DNA of 64,000 bases, taken from contig JAAOMT010000512.1 in assembly GCA_016748015.1 (NCBI GenBank), positions 716,719-780,718 on the forward strand, given 5' to 3'. Both the position numbers and the translations under genes were made by a program. This stretch comes from Geosiphon pyriformis. Its lineage: Eukaryota > Glomeromycota > Glomeromycetes > Archaeosporales > Geosiphonaceae. This document shows positions 35,252 through 46,582 of this stretch, in pieces. Position 1 is the stretch's first letter. Each line of letters starts with the position of its first letter. Below the pieces are notes generated by a model. That model did no database searches. It had not been told where the DNA came from and saw nothing but the letters and a program-made list of their open reading frames with translations.

Positions 35252-35869
35252 TTAAATAGAAATTTCCTCTGTCCACATTTGACCAATTGGGGGTAATGGA
35301 CCAAATATCTCATCGAACACAACTTCAAAGCTCAATTCAGATGGTTGGTAATTGTTGAATGAATAGCATTCTGAATTCATAAAAAAAGTATTTAGCATGC
35401 GTTAGATTAAAGGATTTACCATGTCACTTACCAGCTTCAGGAATAATAAAATGATCGATTGATTTTGTATCGACCTCATCGATTTCTGGCATTGGATGCT
35501 CTATCGGTGTTATATTCGCGAATTCATATGCATCAGAACTGGGACCATGTCGGAAAATATCGACATCGACGTTAAGATCTTCACTTGGCTCAAAGGGGAG
35601 TTCTAGATGGTAATAAAATATTTCACTATGGGATAAAAAAAGTCTGTTAGACTACTTTAATTACCTTCATGATGAGGACAATATTCGATATCAGGCACAT
35701 CATCTGCTTGCTGTTTAAGCTTGTAATCTTTTAATTTACTTTCAACTTCTTTTAATTTAACCCCGTAGTCTTTCTCTTTATCGTTTGAGGATGTATTTTG
35801 TTTGCTAGTTTCACGAATGACACCTGGAAATGCTGATTCATTGATTTTTTGCCTCGAACTTTGTTTTCG
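35252..35869 (-). CDS. Securin-like gene, copy left of gap, 5' end missing
   Basis: Exons 35252-35370, 35432-35602 and 35665-35869 (partial, cut by the N gap) are identical to the 3' part of the complete gene at 37656-38639. The missing N-terminus lies beyond the gap. It should be regarded as the same gene, not a truncated paralogue. Confidence 0.75.
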
Positions 35870-35889
35870 NNNNNNNNNNNNNNNNNNNN
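35870..35889. other. Assembly gap, 20 N
   Basis: Twenty unknown bases between the two copies of the duplicated segment, followed immediately by a ten-G run. The fixed small size suggests a placeholder. Confidence 0.99.
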
Positions 35890-38273
35890 GGGGGGGGGGC
35901 TTCAGTTAAAATCTGCATTGCACGAAACCTATCATTATTTAACCATCGCCTATTAATAAAAGCTTGCATGACCACATTTTGTGGTAGGTTATTATTTGGT
36001 TGTTTGCTTCGATTTAAAAGTGTAAAGTTCACGTAGATTGGTATGGCCTGATTGTCGTCATTCTAAGGTATTAATCCATGTCCTGAAATTTTGAATCCCA
36101 AACTTCCTGAAGTCATAGACTGGGCATCTGACTTCAACTACTGTTTTCCAAAAAAGCTCCAGAATTAGAAGTTTTTATTATAGAGATTAATAATCTCAAA
36201 AAGGCTCTAATTATTTTGTAAACTCGATGGCAAAACGTTTTAGCCCTTTTTGGTCGTCATATTAAAAAGCTTCTATTGTGTTTAATGTCCAATAAATCCA
36301 ACGGCAGAGAAAGACGGAAATGAATATTAGGAGTAATAACTGTGAAATTGCCTGATCACAAAAATGATTTTTAGCCTTGCACAAAAGGTGTAAATCCAAA
36401 TAGTAATATCGATCAAAATCACAGGGATATCCTACTACTACCATAACTAGAAAAGAGACCTAGGACAAACGTCGACTCGACGAAAAGTTGTTCAAGCAGG
36501 CCTTTCAAAAAAAGTATATGATTGGCATTCTCGATCAGTCAAATAACCCATATCTGTAAAGACTGTTAGTAGGGGAACTGATCCTTAACGTAATTATAGT
36601 TGGTCTCAAAATAGAAATCTTGAATCCTTTTTTCCCAAGATCATGAGATTAAGATTCAAAATCTGGCGATCTATTGAATAATAATAAATTATCGTGATGG
36701 GGATTTCTTGTTAGTAAACGATAAGATTTTTCCCCATTTCAACTTTCCCAAAATGCTACCAATATACATTGGAAAAAATATTTGGATTGCAGCAGGTATT
36801 CAAACTATATTCTGAAAAGATGGTTAACAAGAACAAAACTCATTCTGAAGTAAACATATTTTTTCATTAGGCGATGGTGATTTAGAACGCGTACAGGTCA
36901 GACTGAATTAAAAATGTTGATCTAATGTGACAAAATATATTCTGATTCTTGTAATACTTATTTCGGTTTATAGGAGCTTTTGACCGAAGGCATCTCTCCA
37001 AATGCACAAGATGAAAACGGTTACACTCCATTGGCGGCCGCCGTTTCATATAAACACTACACCATTATTGAATTGTTGATCTCACATGGGGCTGATGTGA
37101 ATATTCGTGACTTTGAAGGTGATACACCCTTACACGTAGCAGAAACAGTCGAAATTGCTGAGTTACTTTTGGATCATGGTGCAGACCCGTTTATCACAAA
37201 CTTTGAGGGGAAAACGGTAAAGCTATAAAGGAATTTTTTCAATAAATATTTCGTAAAGCATTCATCAGTAATAATAAACTTTTTGTATAAGCCAGCACAA
37301 GTAGCTTTTCAAGAAGACTGCCCTGAAGTCGCTTGTTTGTTAAGATCCAAGACAGGAGAACCAGAACCAGAACCAGAGTCAGAACGGACTCTAAAAAACT
37401 CTGAAGATGAGGAACTGAATGGCATTGACGAGTAGTGTAGAATAGCTTTTAAATCTTTGGAAGAATTTGTTGATTGGAGCAATTGGTAGATCATTTCTAT
37501 ATGTCACCAGATCTTTTTGGTCTCTAATACTTTGAGATTAATATAGTATAAAGCAAGCGAATTCCATCTTGATAACTCCGTCTCTGCATACAAATATTGA
37601 TTAATATTCAGACTTTTACTCTTAATGCGTTAGTTTTCAACACTCGATTCATGGATTAAATAGAAATTTCCTCTGTCCACATTTGACCAATTGGGGGTAA
37701 TGGACCAAATATCTCATCGAACACAACTTCAAAGCTCAATTCAGATGGTTGGTAATTGTTGAATGAATAGCATTCTGAATTCATAAAAAAAGTATTTAGC
37801 ATGCGTTAGATTAAAGGATTTACCATGTCACTTACCAGCTTCAGGAATAATAAAATGATCGATTGATTTTGTATCGACCTCATCGATTTCTGGCATTGGA
37901 TGCTCTATCGGTGTTATATTCGCGAATTCATATGCATCAGAACTGGGACCATGTCGGAAAATATCGACATCGACGTTAAGATCTTCACTTGGCTCAAAGG
38001 GGAGTTCTAGATGGTAATAAAATATTTCACTATGGGATAAAAAAAGTCTGTTAGACTACTTTAATTACCTTCATGATGAGGACAATATTCGATATCAGGC
38101 ACATCATCTGCTTGCTGTTTAAGCTTGTAATCTTTTAATTTACTTTCAACTTCTTTTAATTTAACCCCGTAGTCTTTCTCTTTATCGTTTGAGGATGTAT
38201 TTTGTTTGCTAGTTTCACGAATGACACCTGGAAATGCTGATTCATTGATTTTTTGCCTCGAACTTTGTTTTCG
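35890..38273. repeat. Second copy of the 2384-bp exact duplication
   Basis: Begins at the gap with ten G and ends exactly where the first copy meets the gap. The sequence beyond 38273 is unique and completes the securin-like gene. Confidence 0.9.
36753..37435 (+). CDS. Ankyrin-repeat protein (YCR051W-like), copy right of gap
   Basis: Exons 36753-36795, 36871-36896, 36974-37216 and 37292-37435 give the same 151-residue product as 34349-35031. The gene is convergent with the securin-like gene, with about 220 bp between their stop codons. Given the N gap between the copies, one gene in the real genome is more likely than two. Confidence 0.85.
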
Positions 38274-38639
38274 GGTCACGCTTTTAGGTCTTCTCTTAGT
38301 TGAGGGTTCGACTTTTGCTCCAATAGACTCAATGGTCGTAGCCGGCAAGTTAGATTTTACCATTCCCAAAGGGGAATCATTATGAAATTTGGTATTTTGG
38401 TTGTCCAGAAAAGGTGTTTTGTTGGTTTTATCTTTGAAAGCACGCGGAGGCGATTTGACCGTATTATCAAAAAGCCCAGGTGTTTTCTTCAAAGGTGTAC
38501 TGAGAGCGGACTGAAAAGGTGTTTTGGCCGCACGTTTCTGTGTTTTTCCGGTCAGCTTTGGGGTGTTAAAATCTAATATGTCGTTCTCGTCAACTACTAA
38601 CTTGGAAGATAAAGCTTGTGATCGAGTTAAACGTTGCAT
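37656..38639 (-). CDS. Securin-like protein (separase inhibitor candidate)
   Basis: Exons 38069-38639, 37836-38006 and 37656-37774 sum to 861 nt (286 aa), with GT-AG introns and consistent phases. The N-terminal half is basic and Ser/Thr/Pro-rich with repeated KTPF-type motifs (AKTPFQSALSTPLKKTPG, NKTPFLDN), as in cell-cycle substrates. A Lys-rich helical stretch (EVESKLKDYKLKQQ) leads to VPDIEYCPHHEELPFEPSED. This recalls the acidic PEIE...PFNP segment of securins that contacts separase. The C-terminus is acidic (IEHPMPEIDEVD, FEVVFDEIFGPLPP). RxxL-like sites (MQRLTR, ETSKQN region) could act in APC/C-driven destruction, but I see no textbook D-box. The family call rests on this one segment and overall charge pattern. 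Confidence 0.5.
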
Positions 38640-39659
38640 AGTTGTATGTGGCTCAAGCGAGTTAGGTTAAACAGGTGAGAAGGTAATTTTAATAAGAGCT
38701 GAGAAAAATGGCATATATATATTCACAAACGCGGTAGTTTACAGCTGTCAAATTAATTTAAGGTTTATGGTCAAGCATCACGTTACGTCATCGATGGCGT
38801 AATTGGACTGCGGGTAGATTAAAGGTTCTATTCTTTGGACGCGTTTGATGAGCAAAGAAATTTTTCTAGTATTCAAAATTTTATTATATGAAGACATTTG
38901 TGTTATTTTTCAATGACCAGTTATTTGTGGTTATTATTTTATTCTGATTTTATACACTCAAAGTAAAATTTAAAAATCGCTACTATTTTTGCGCTCATAA
39001 TATTATATTCTCCTTATTTAGCCTTTCTCTTTAATTACATCAGACATGTAACATCTCTTCGATTAAACTGGTAAGGGATTAAGGTGGCACTACATGTCTT
39101 GATCATAGATCTCGGAATATAACTAGGCAATGTACCAGTTCGGGTGAAGCCTCAATGGGGATACTCGACCTCTGCAAATCATGGGTACCATCTCAGCACT
39201 ACGTGCCTCGACCTCGGCGAAAAGATGCCAGTCACCTTATTTTATATGTGGCACATAATGTCTCGACATCGAACCTATGGGCAGAATGTAGATCAGGAAT
39301 CACCCATACACTCCTGTAAAATATATATATATAAACAAAAGCATTTTAAATATGAATAAAAATATATTTCAATTTCCAAAAATAACAATTATTTAATAAC
39401 CCAACCAATTACATAATAAATAATCATTCAAACCAAATTATTGACTATTTAAACAATTTCAATCAAAATAAATTCAAACAAGAAATGTTTTGAAATATTA
39501 ATTCAACAATGAAAAAATTTTTGGTAATGCTCACATTAAAAACTTTTAATTTTTAAATTAAAATCAAATAATTCCAGTTTTTATTTGAAAAAATTGCAAT
39601 TACTTATAAATTAAAATCTACATTTTTATTTAATTAAATATTTTATAAAGTTCAAATTT
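38640..39659. other. Intergenic region upstream of the securin-like gene
   Basis: The first 200 bp should hold the promoter of the - strand gene. 39060-39320 is a GC-richer block (GGGATACTCGACC, CCTCGACCTCGGCG) unlike its surroundings. It includes a 71-codon open frame (39144-39359) with no recognised domain; it may be a fragment of an old repeat. 39360-39660 is AT-rich with nothing recognised. Confidence 0.45.
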
Positions 39660-39666
39660 GTAAGTA
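39660..39666. repeat. Left target-site duplication of LINE copy 3
   Basis: GTAAGTA here and at 46576-46582, immediately outside the element's A-run start and A-rich tail. Seven bases in AT-rich sequence could match by chance. Confidence 0.5.
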
Positions 39667-39803
39667 AAAAAAAAAACTTTTTCTCTCGTCGATCCCCTGA
39701 CCATAGCGAGAGCAAGAAGTAAATTGATAGAATAGCTTTCTCCTTTTCCTTTTTCCCCTTTCGTCTTAAAGTTATTTCTCTTAGTACATCCCTTTTTGTT
39801 AAT

Positions 39804-41750
39804 ATGGAACCGACAGGCTCTTCTGCTGGTGGTTCAGGTTCTGTTTCAGTGGATTTGGGGACCTGTTCTGGTGTTAAATCTAAACGCTTGGCGAGTGCTC
39901 ACTCACGTGGTGCATCCTACAAGAAACCTAAGAAGCCTGTTGCTGTTGGTGGTGTGATTAATATGTCTGCTGGCCCTCTCAGCTTGGAAGATTTGGGTGA
40001 AGCTGGTGCCAAACCTGCGGTGTCCTGGGATAGTGATGTCGGTAGTGTAGCGAGCAGTGTGAGCAGTCTTTCGGATGTGGAAAATATGACGAACTTGGTT
40101 ACTGAAGAAACGAGCTACGTGGAATCTGGTGAGAACGATGACATGGATGAAGCCACGCCAAGGAAAACATGCACCAGGACGTACGCTCTGGGCAACCCAA
40201 TGAAACAACCCCTTTTTGACAATGTGAGTGACGATGATAGTGCGCTGGAGCTCTCTCTTCGCTTGCTTAGTGGTTCTAATCAATTGCCACCGCTCGTGTT
40301 ATGTGCCCTGGAGAAACGAAGCTTTGATTCGACAAAATCTTTTGCTCTTGATATTGAACTTTCTGCCGTTTCTGGCAAAACCAATAATGATAAATTGATC
40401 AGTTTGAAAAAAATTTTTTATTGCATTGATGGATTTGGGAGAGCTTCAACTCCCTCAAAATTCCCAGGGATCATCAAATCCTCCTTTACATCTGAAATTA
40501 GTTTGAATAAGGCTAGGGAAATGGCAATTGGTAAGAAAATTTTAGTCAATGATAATCTAAGAAAAATAAGTGTCCATTCAGATCGGGAAGTGATAGTCAA
40601 GGAGATCTCAGTGGATCTTTCCAGATTGGCAGTGGAGTCAGTCTTTTCCAAATTTGGCAAGATTGTTTTAATCAAAATGCAACTGGTTGGTCTTTGGCAA
40701 AAGGCCCTGGTTGAGTTTGAGTCATCTAAAGTAGCTAGTCTGGTTGCTTCCAAATGGTTAGTCTTCATGGGAAAAAATTCGGTGCATGTGGCTTTGGCAG
40801 TTAGTAATAAACAAACGTGGGTATTAAGAGATCAGCATTAGGCTTTGCTTTATACTCTTTCAGTTGGCACCAATGCCCATGATCTTTCCGGTTTGATGGA
40901 ATCATACGGTGGGAAGACTTGTTTTATTGGCCGTAATCCTAATTCATATGTTTGTAATAGATGTGCTGTAATTTGTTTTGGTGATAAGGCGTCCAAGTTG
41001 GCTACTATTGGTACCATTCCAGTTTTCAAGGGTGTGAGTTTGCATTGGGCTGGTCTTTCTTTGGCCAGTTGCACTCATTGTAAACAATTTGGTTATGTTA
41101 TGGTCAACTGTTCTTTGGGTGAGTATTCTGGTGTTCGTGTGAAGAGAGTAGTCTCTGAACAAGATTGGATTCGTCTAGCTAAGATATATAAAAAAAAGTT
41201 GGCTCCTATTGCTTGTCCAGTCTCGTTTGGTAGTAAAACATGGGCCTAAGTTGCTGGTGGCTCTTTTTCTTATGTGATTCTCTCTGGTTTGGTTAGTGCT
41301 GGTTTGCATTCTGGTTTGGTTCCTTCTTCAATGATGACTGACTCTCCTACCGTTTCTCATTTGAATGACTGGCTGGCAATTTTGAAGTGCTCTTTGGAGC
41401 TTTTGACTGACCACATTTCTGGCATTTTGGTTCGACTGAAATCCATTGATTTGGTTCCTGCAGTGATCCCATCTCTGAGCCTTCTTCCTGCTGTTTCTGA
41501 GACTTTGACTTCTAATGTAGATTCTGATATGATTATGGATACTGCTTTGGTCTCATCTGGTACTCCTCCATCCGTCGTTCATAATGCTGTTGTTGAGCTC
41601 AGCTCTAGTAGTTCCAAAGTTCTTACTGCCAAAGTGGGTGGTTTGGAAACAAAATTGATTGCTTTGGAGGCCTTAGTTGGTTCAGTTTTGGATAAGTTAA
41701 ATATTCTGTGCTCTGGTTTAGGTTTGTCAGTTCCCCTGTCTTCTCAATGA
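39804..41750 (+). pseudogene. LINE ORF1 protein (nucleic-acid binding), two in-frame stops
   Basis: A single frame of 649 codons is cut by TAG at 40839-40841 and TAA at 41247-41249, with no frameshift. The N-terminal 120 residues are Ser/Gly-rich and acidic. An RRM-like segment lies at about residues 255-340 (VIVKEISVDLSRLAVESVF, KFGKIVLIKMQLVG, KALVEFESSKVASLV). A zinc-knuckle relic reads CTHCKQFGYVMVNC, with Tyr where CCHC knuckles have His (CAT to TAT). The last part (41274-41750) has a heptad-like helix KVGGLETKLIALEALVGSVL. ORF1 proteins bind element RNA. The stop TGA (41748-41750) overlaps the ORF2 start in ATGA. Confidence 0.8.
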
Positions 41751-44700
41751 CTCACTTAATTTGGAAAATTGCTGCGTGTAATGTCAGAGGTATGAACAAT
41801 TGTGCAAAGCAGGCAGATATTATATGTTGGCATAAGGATATGAACAATCTGGTCTCCATTGTTACTGAAACAAAGTTAAGAGACATGGTTTGTCCGTGGA
41901 TTGCCGATAAGTTTGATGGTGTTCGTGTTTTTACTTCTGGTCTGGATTCTGGTCACATGGGTTCTGGTGTTGCAATAATTATGGACTCTTCTTTAGTAAG
42001 GCATGTGTGCAAGATTTCGGAGATACTTGGTCGGCTGTTGTCATTAAGACTGCTCTTTGGAAATAAACTTTTTGTGTCTATTTTGGGGCTGTATGCTGGT
42101 GCGTCTTCAGTGGTTTGGTTTTCTCAGGCTAGTGATATCAATTCTCTTGTTGCCAAAGCTGTGAATGAGACTTTTTTTGTCATTCTTGGTGGCAATTTCA
42201 ATGAAGATGGGTCTCATAAATGTGCCAGTTTCAGAAAGTGTTTTGATTTGGGCCTGGTCAACTCTCTAAGTGGAAGTGCTTTTGTGAAGTCTCCAACATG
42301 ATGCAATTCTTGTGGCATTGCCAAGACAATTGATTATGTGTTGGTTTCCTCTAGTTTAGTTAATGCAATCATGGATCGTAATGTGATGGGTGTTGAAGAT
42401 TTTTTTGATACTGATCATAAGATTGTTTCTGTTTCTGTGGGTTTGGGTGGCTTGTTTGATCCTCAGCTGAATTCGATGTGCAAGCAGGTTAATAAAGATT
42501 GTTGGAAATTCGATTTTGGAAATGCTGGCAAGAAAGGGTAGAATGATTTTAAGAATGCTACATTGGCCAATAACCTAATGTGCTTGAGTGATTTTGCTGC
42601 CTCTGTGAAATTTTCAGATTTGGATGCTATCTGGGACATTGTACACAAAATAATGACTCTCTTAGCAGTTGGGACATTCAAGAAGAAATGGTTTAAGAGT
42701 TATGATAAGGTTTTTACCAAGAGTTCTTCTAGGTTTTACAAGCTTGAGCTGCTGGTGTCCAAGCTGGTTAAGGCATCTCGTTTGTTGTCTAGTGTGAAAT
42801 TTGCATTATTGTTGAATACGTGGGAGAGGCTTGACATTAATAGTGCTTCAGTGGTTAAGTTTTTGTTTCTTTTGGGTTCCAATTTTAACATGATTCACTC
42901 AGCTCTGGCTAAGGCAAGGAAGTCTTACTGCTCTGCTAAATTGCTGGAATCCAGACGTACTAAGGAATCTCGTATCAGGACAGCTATTGATAAGAGGATG
43001 GAAAGTTTTGAATCAGACAAGGGTCACACCATCAGGAGTGTTTTGGAGCATCCCTTTCACAAAGTGGTTCTGGATCATCTGATTGTATGTGATGAGTTGA
43101 TTTTGGAGCCCAGCTTAGTCAAGACTAGGGTGGATGGGATCATGGAAGGCTGGACCAGGAAGCACAAGGTGGTGCCTGATATCTCTGATAATTGGTCTCG
43201 CCAATACAAGCCTTTGGAGTATGTTTTTGATGGTGCCTTTTCTGATGTAATGTGTTCTGTTGGTTTCAATGAATTGTTCAGTGTGGTTTCTAGTCTGCCT
43301 GAAGGCAAGGCTGCTGGTCTCTCTGGGATTTCGAACGAACTCTGGAAACACTGTGACAAGTCAATTTTGGATATGCTTTTGGTGCTTTTAAATTCTTGCT
43401 TGATTTGTGAGTCAGTGCCTAGTGCTTGGAAAGAAGTTTGGGTCTCAATAATTCCTAAGCCATATGAGTGGAAAGGGGTTCTTACAAACACCTAACTTAT
43501 TGCCTTGATTAAGACTGCCTGCAAAATTCTTTTCAAGATTCTTTCAGATAGGATCTCATTGGCTTGTAGTACTTTTAATGTTCTACATGAGGACAATTTT
43601 TCGGTTTTAAAGGGCACGACGACTCAGTCTCTCATTTTTGCCATTGGTTCAGTTATTGAGGATGCTTTGGAGAAGAACCGTGAGCTTTGGTTGGTCTTGC
43701 AGGACATGCAGAAAGCTTATGATTCTGTTGGGTGGGAACACCTTCAGGACAGTTTGGTTAGGATAAAAATGTGCAGCAGGTTCATTAGATTTTTTGGCAG
43801 CATCCACAGTGGTTACATTAACAGAGTTATGATGGATTTTGGTTTGATGGATGGGTACAAGGTACATGATGGCTTGAACCAAGAAGAAGTGTTTTTATCA
43901 CTTTTTTGGTGCATATTTTATGATCCCCTTTTGTGTAAAGTTAAGAGGCAGACAGATGGGTGTGATTACAGAGTGAATTTTTATTTTATTTCTGTATGTG
44001 GTTATACTGAGTCTTGAGCTGGTGTATCTTCATTTTTCGCAGCAGGTGCCTTTGTTGATGATACTATATGGGTTGGCAGCAGTCAAAGTACTACACAGCA
44101 CATTCTCAACATTGCTAGTGAATTTTTTGATATCAATGACATATCGATTAATAATGATAAGACTGTTGCCATCTCCATCAATTGTGATGGTACGGCTTCC
44201 TCTTTGTTGATCAGCAGGTTACCTATTTCTATTGCCAAGAAGGGGGAATTGTATTGCTATTTGGGGATCTATTTGTCAACTGAGGGTTTTTCGAAGCCTA
44301 GTTTGGTTAAGATGCATTTTGATGTCTGGTTCTTTTCTAATTTGGTCCTAAAAAAAGCAGTGTCTGATAAGCAGTTTTCATATTTGGTTGTGATGGTTCT
44401 CTTTCCTATCGTTGGATATAGAACACAATTCAGTTACATTCTTATTAGTGTTTGTAGGAAGTGAGACACTTTGATTCATAAGGGCTTGAGATCTAAGTCT
44501 GGTTTGCCACGTGATTTCCCCAATGATGCGATTCATTATCCCTCTCTGTATGGTTTGAAGACTTTTGAGCAGATTCAGGCTAAGAGTAAATTGGCTTCAG
44601 TCATTTCTTTTGCGAACTCTGTTGGAATTTTGGGGTGTCTATTTTCTTACCGGTTGCATGATCTGCAGGTTCTCTGCTGGCATCCGCTACATCCTCTGCA

Positions 44701-46435
44701 GTATCCGGTTCATGTCAAGGTCAATCCTCTAAATAATTTTCTGGCAGGTGTGGTGCGTATTTTCTCTGGGTGTGATTTGTCATTGGGTGGCTCTCTGGTT
44801 AGCACTTTTCATTGGCGGAGTGGAACTTCTATGTCCTTTGTTCTTGGTGAATCATGTTATGTCAAGAGTGTCTCTTTACTTCGGCATTATGGAATTGCTT
44901 TCATAAATTAGCTGTGGAACCAAAATGGGGCTGTTTTTGAATGGAAGACCTTCAAATGGTAGAAGTGGTTGGACCCACATGGTCCAGTTCCTGCCTGGTT
45001 TGAGCTGTCTGTTCGTTTTCTTGAAGGTGTGTCTTCTCCTCTTGTCTGTTCTATGCTTTTGGCTGGTTGCGACTCTTTAGATGTTCTTCAGTCTCATGAG
45101 TTTGGCATCATTAGTGCCAGTTTGTTCAATTCCAATGTTAATCGTCTTTCCGTTTATACAGATGAATCTCTAAGTAATTTAGGGACTGTCGATATAAAAG
45201 CTGGAGCTGCTGTTTTCTTTGAGAACATTGATATGGGTTTGGGTGTAGGGGTATCTGGTTTGATGTCTTCTATTTTGACGGAACTGATGGCCATTGCTCT
45301 GGCACTCAAGTGCGTCCCTTCTTCTTACTCAGTTGACTTGTTCTCAGACAGTCAGGCTGCTTTGGATGCTTGCAAGTTGGAGATAGAATTGGTTTGCCTG
45401 GATTTTAAGAATCGGTATTGGATTGAATGCCATTATATTGTGAATATCATTCGTCGTAAGAATTTAAGAGTTAATTGGTGTAAGGTCAAAAGACACTCAA
45501 GGGTTTCAGACAATGAATGGGCTGATAAGTTGGCAAGAACTGCAGCTCTTTCTGGTTGGCATTTGCCCTATTTTGTCAATGAACACTATCTAAGGGATGG
45601 TAGTGCAGCCATTTCTGGTAATTCTAGGCATTTTGTTCAGGATGTTTTTTGGTCTGTTCATTGTGTGTATTGGGAAGTCAGTTGTGACATTGGGGTGGTG
45701 GCAGATAGTCTGCATACAGATATTGATTGGTTTAGGTTGTCGCTGGTTTGGCATCCAGATTTTCACATGGCTGCTAACTTTACTAGCAAGCAGACTGCTG
45801 GTCTCTGGACTTACTTTATAAAAGCATTGCACTATTGGCTCCCAGTTGCCATGTGTAAGCGGCTTTATGATAAGCACTACCCTAGTGTGGTGTGTTTGTT
45901 CTGTGGTGATGTCAAGGTCTCTGACCATGCTTTTTCTTGTTCATTTGATGCCAATAGTCGTGCTCAGTTGTTGGATGCTTATGTGGCAGTTTAGGGTGTG
46001 TACTCCAGTCTGGCTCATTTTTCTTCAGGTGTCTTGCAGCTGCTGTCCACTTGTGTGTCTAACATTTCAGTTAGTACTGCTCTGTACAAAAGTTTTGTTT
46101 TCAAAGATTGGTTTCGTGAGTCTGTTTCTGTCTTCAAGGATTCCAGTATAGCAAGTCAGAACATTGTGGCCTTTGTGTGTGAGTTCAGCTTGGCTTTCTG
46201 GGAAGACATTTGGTTGGTTCGCGCCAAGCACCATGCATTTATGGAAAAAAATGAGCTTATTCCATGCAATGGATCTGCTTCTGTCCTGATTTCTGGGCTT
46301 TCTTTAGGGCTGTCATCTGGCATGACCCAGTTGCTGGGTATTGCTAAGGCAATTGGTGTTGGTTTTGGGTTCCATAAGTCTTGTTTGTTTTTTTCAGGCA
46401 TAGGAGGTAAGGTCTTTGTTCATATAGGTGCTTAG
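41747..46435 (+). pseudogene. LINE ORF2: endonuclease, RT, RNase H; frame kept, eight stops
   Basis: One frame of about 1560 codons has in-frame stops at 42299, 42539, 43493, 44015, 44462, 44909, 44960 and 45992 and no frameshift. EEP endonuclease: CNVRGMNN, VTETKLRD, TDHKIVSV; the GDFN box reads GNFN (Asp to Asn). RT: LPEGKAAGLSGISNELWK, IIPKPYEWKG, QDMQKAYDSVGW and the catalytic AFVDD, intact. RNase H: YTDESLSNLG, ILTELMAIALALK, LFSDSQAALDAC, SDNEWADKLART; all four acids are visible. The C-terminus has CLFCGDVKVSDHAFSC, a C-x2-C-x7-H-x3-C motif. The protein would nick DNA and prime reverse transcription at the target. The TAG at 46433 may itself be mutated, since a TAA follows at about 46474. 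Confidence 0.85.
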
Positions 46436-46575
46436 TGTTGTCCTAATTGGTCTGAGTGGCTGGTCACATATAGATAATGTATGATTCACACCTAGTTTAG
46501 ATCATTTGTATGATGTATTGCACTAGGTAGTATTTGGATTTCACTCGTTAAATATTAATAAAAAATAAAAAAAAA

Positions 46576-46582
46576 GTAAGTA
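46576..46582. repeat. Right target-site duplication of LINE copy 3
   Basis: GTAAGTA, matching 39660-39666, directly after the A-rich tail. Confidence 0.5.

Larger units (their letters stand above)
33486..35869. repeat. First copy of a 2384-bp exact duplication, ends at N gap
   Basis: The sequence equals 35890-38273 at a constant offset of 2404 in every stretch compared. This copy ends at the first N and the other starts right after the last N with the same ten-G run. That geometry is expected when two contigs with overlapping ends are scaffolded without merging. Confidence 0.9.
39667..46575 (+). mobile_element. LINE copy 3: full-length non-LTR retrotransposon, recently mutated
   Basis: About 6.9 kb: 5' UTR (39667-39803), ORF1 with RRM-like and zinc-knuckle segments, ORF2 with endonuclease, RT, RNase H and a C-terminal Cys/His motif, and a 3' UTR ending TTAAATATTAATAAAAAATAAAA. 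RNase H after RT and an EEP endonuclease fit the I/Tad-like LINE groups. Its GC content is close to that of the host genes. It is the least decayed of three copies in the window (others at 15600 and 19900). Confidence 0.88.

Noticed and set aside
33858-36444. Two identical 60-codon - strand frames as a recent gene duplication
   Set aside because: They are part of the duplicated segment flanking the N gap, better explained as unmerged contig overlap.
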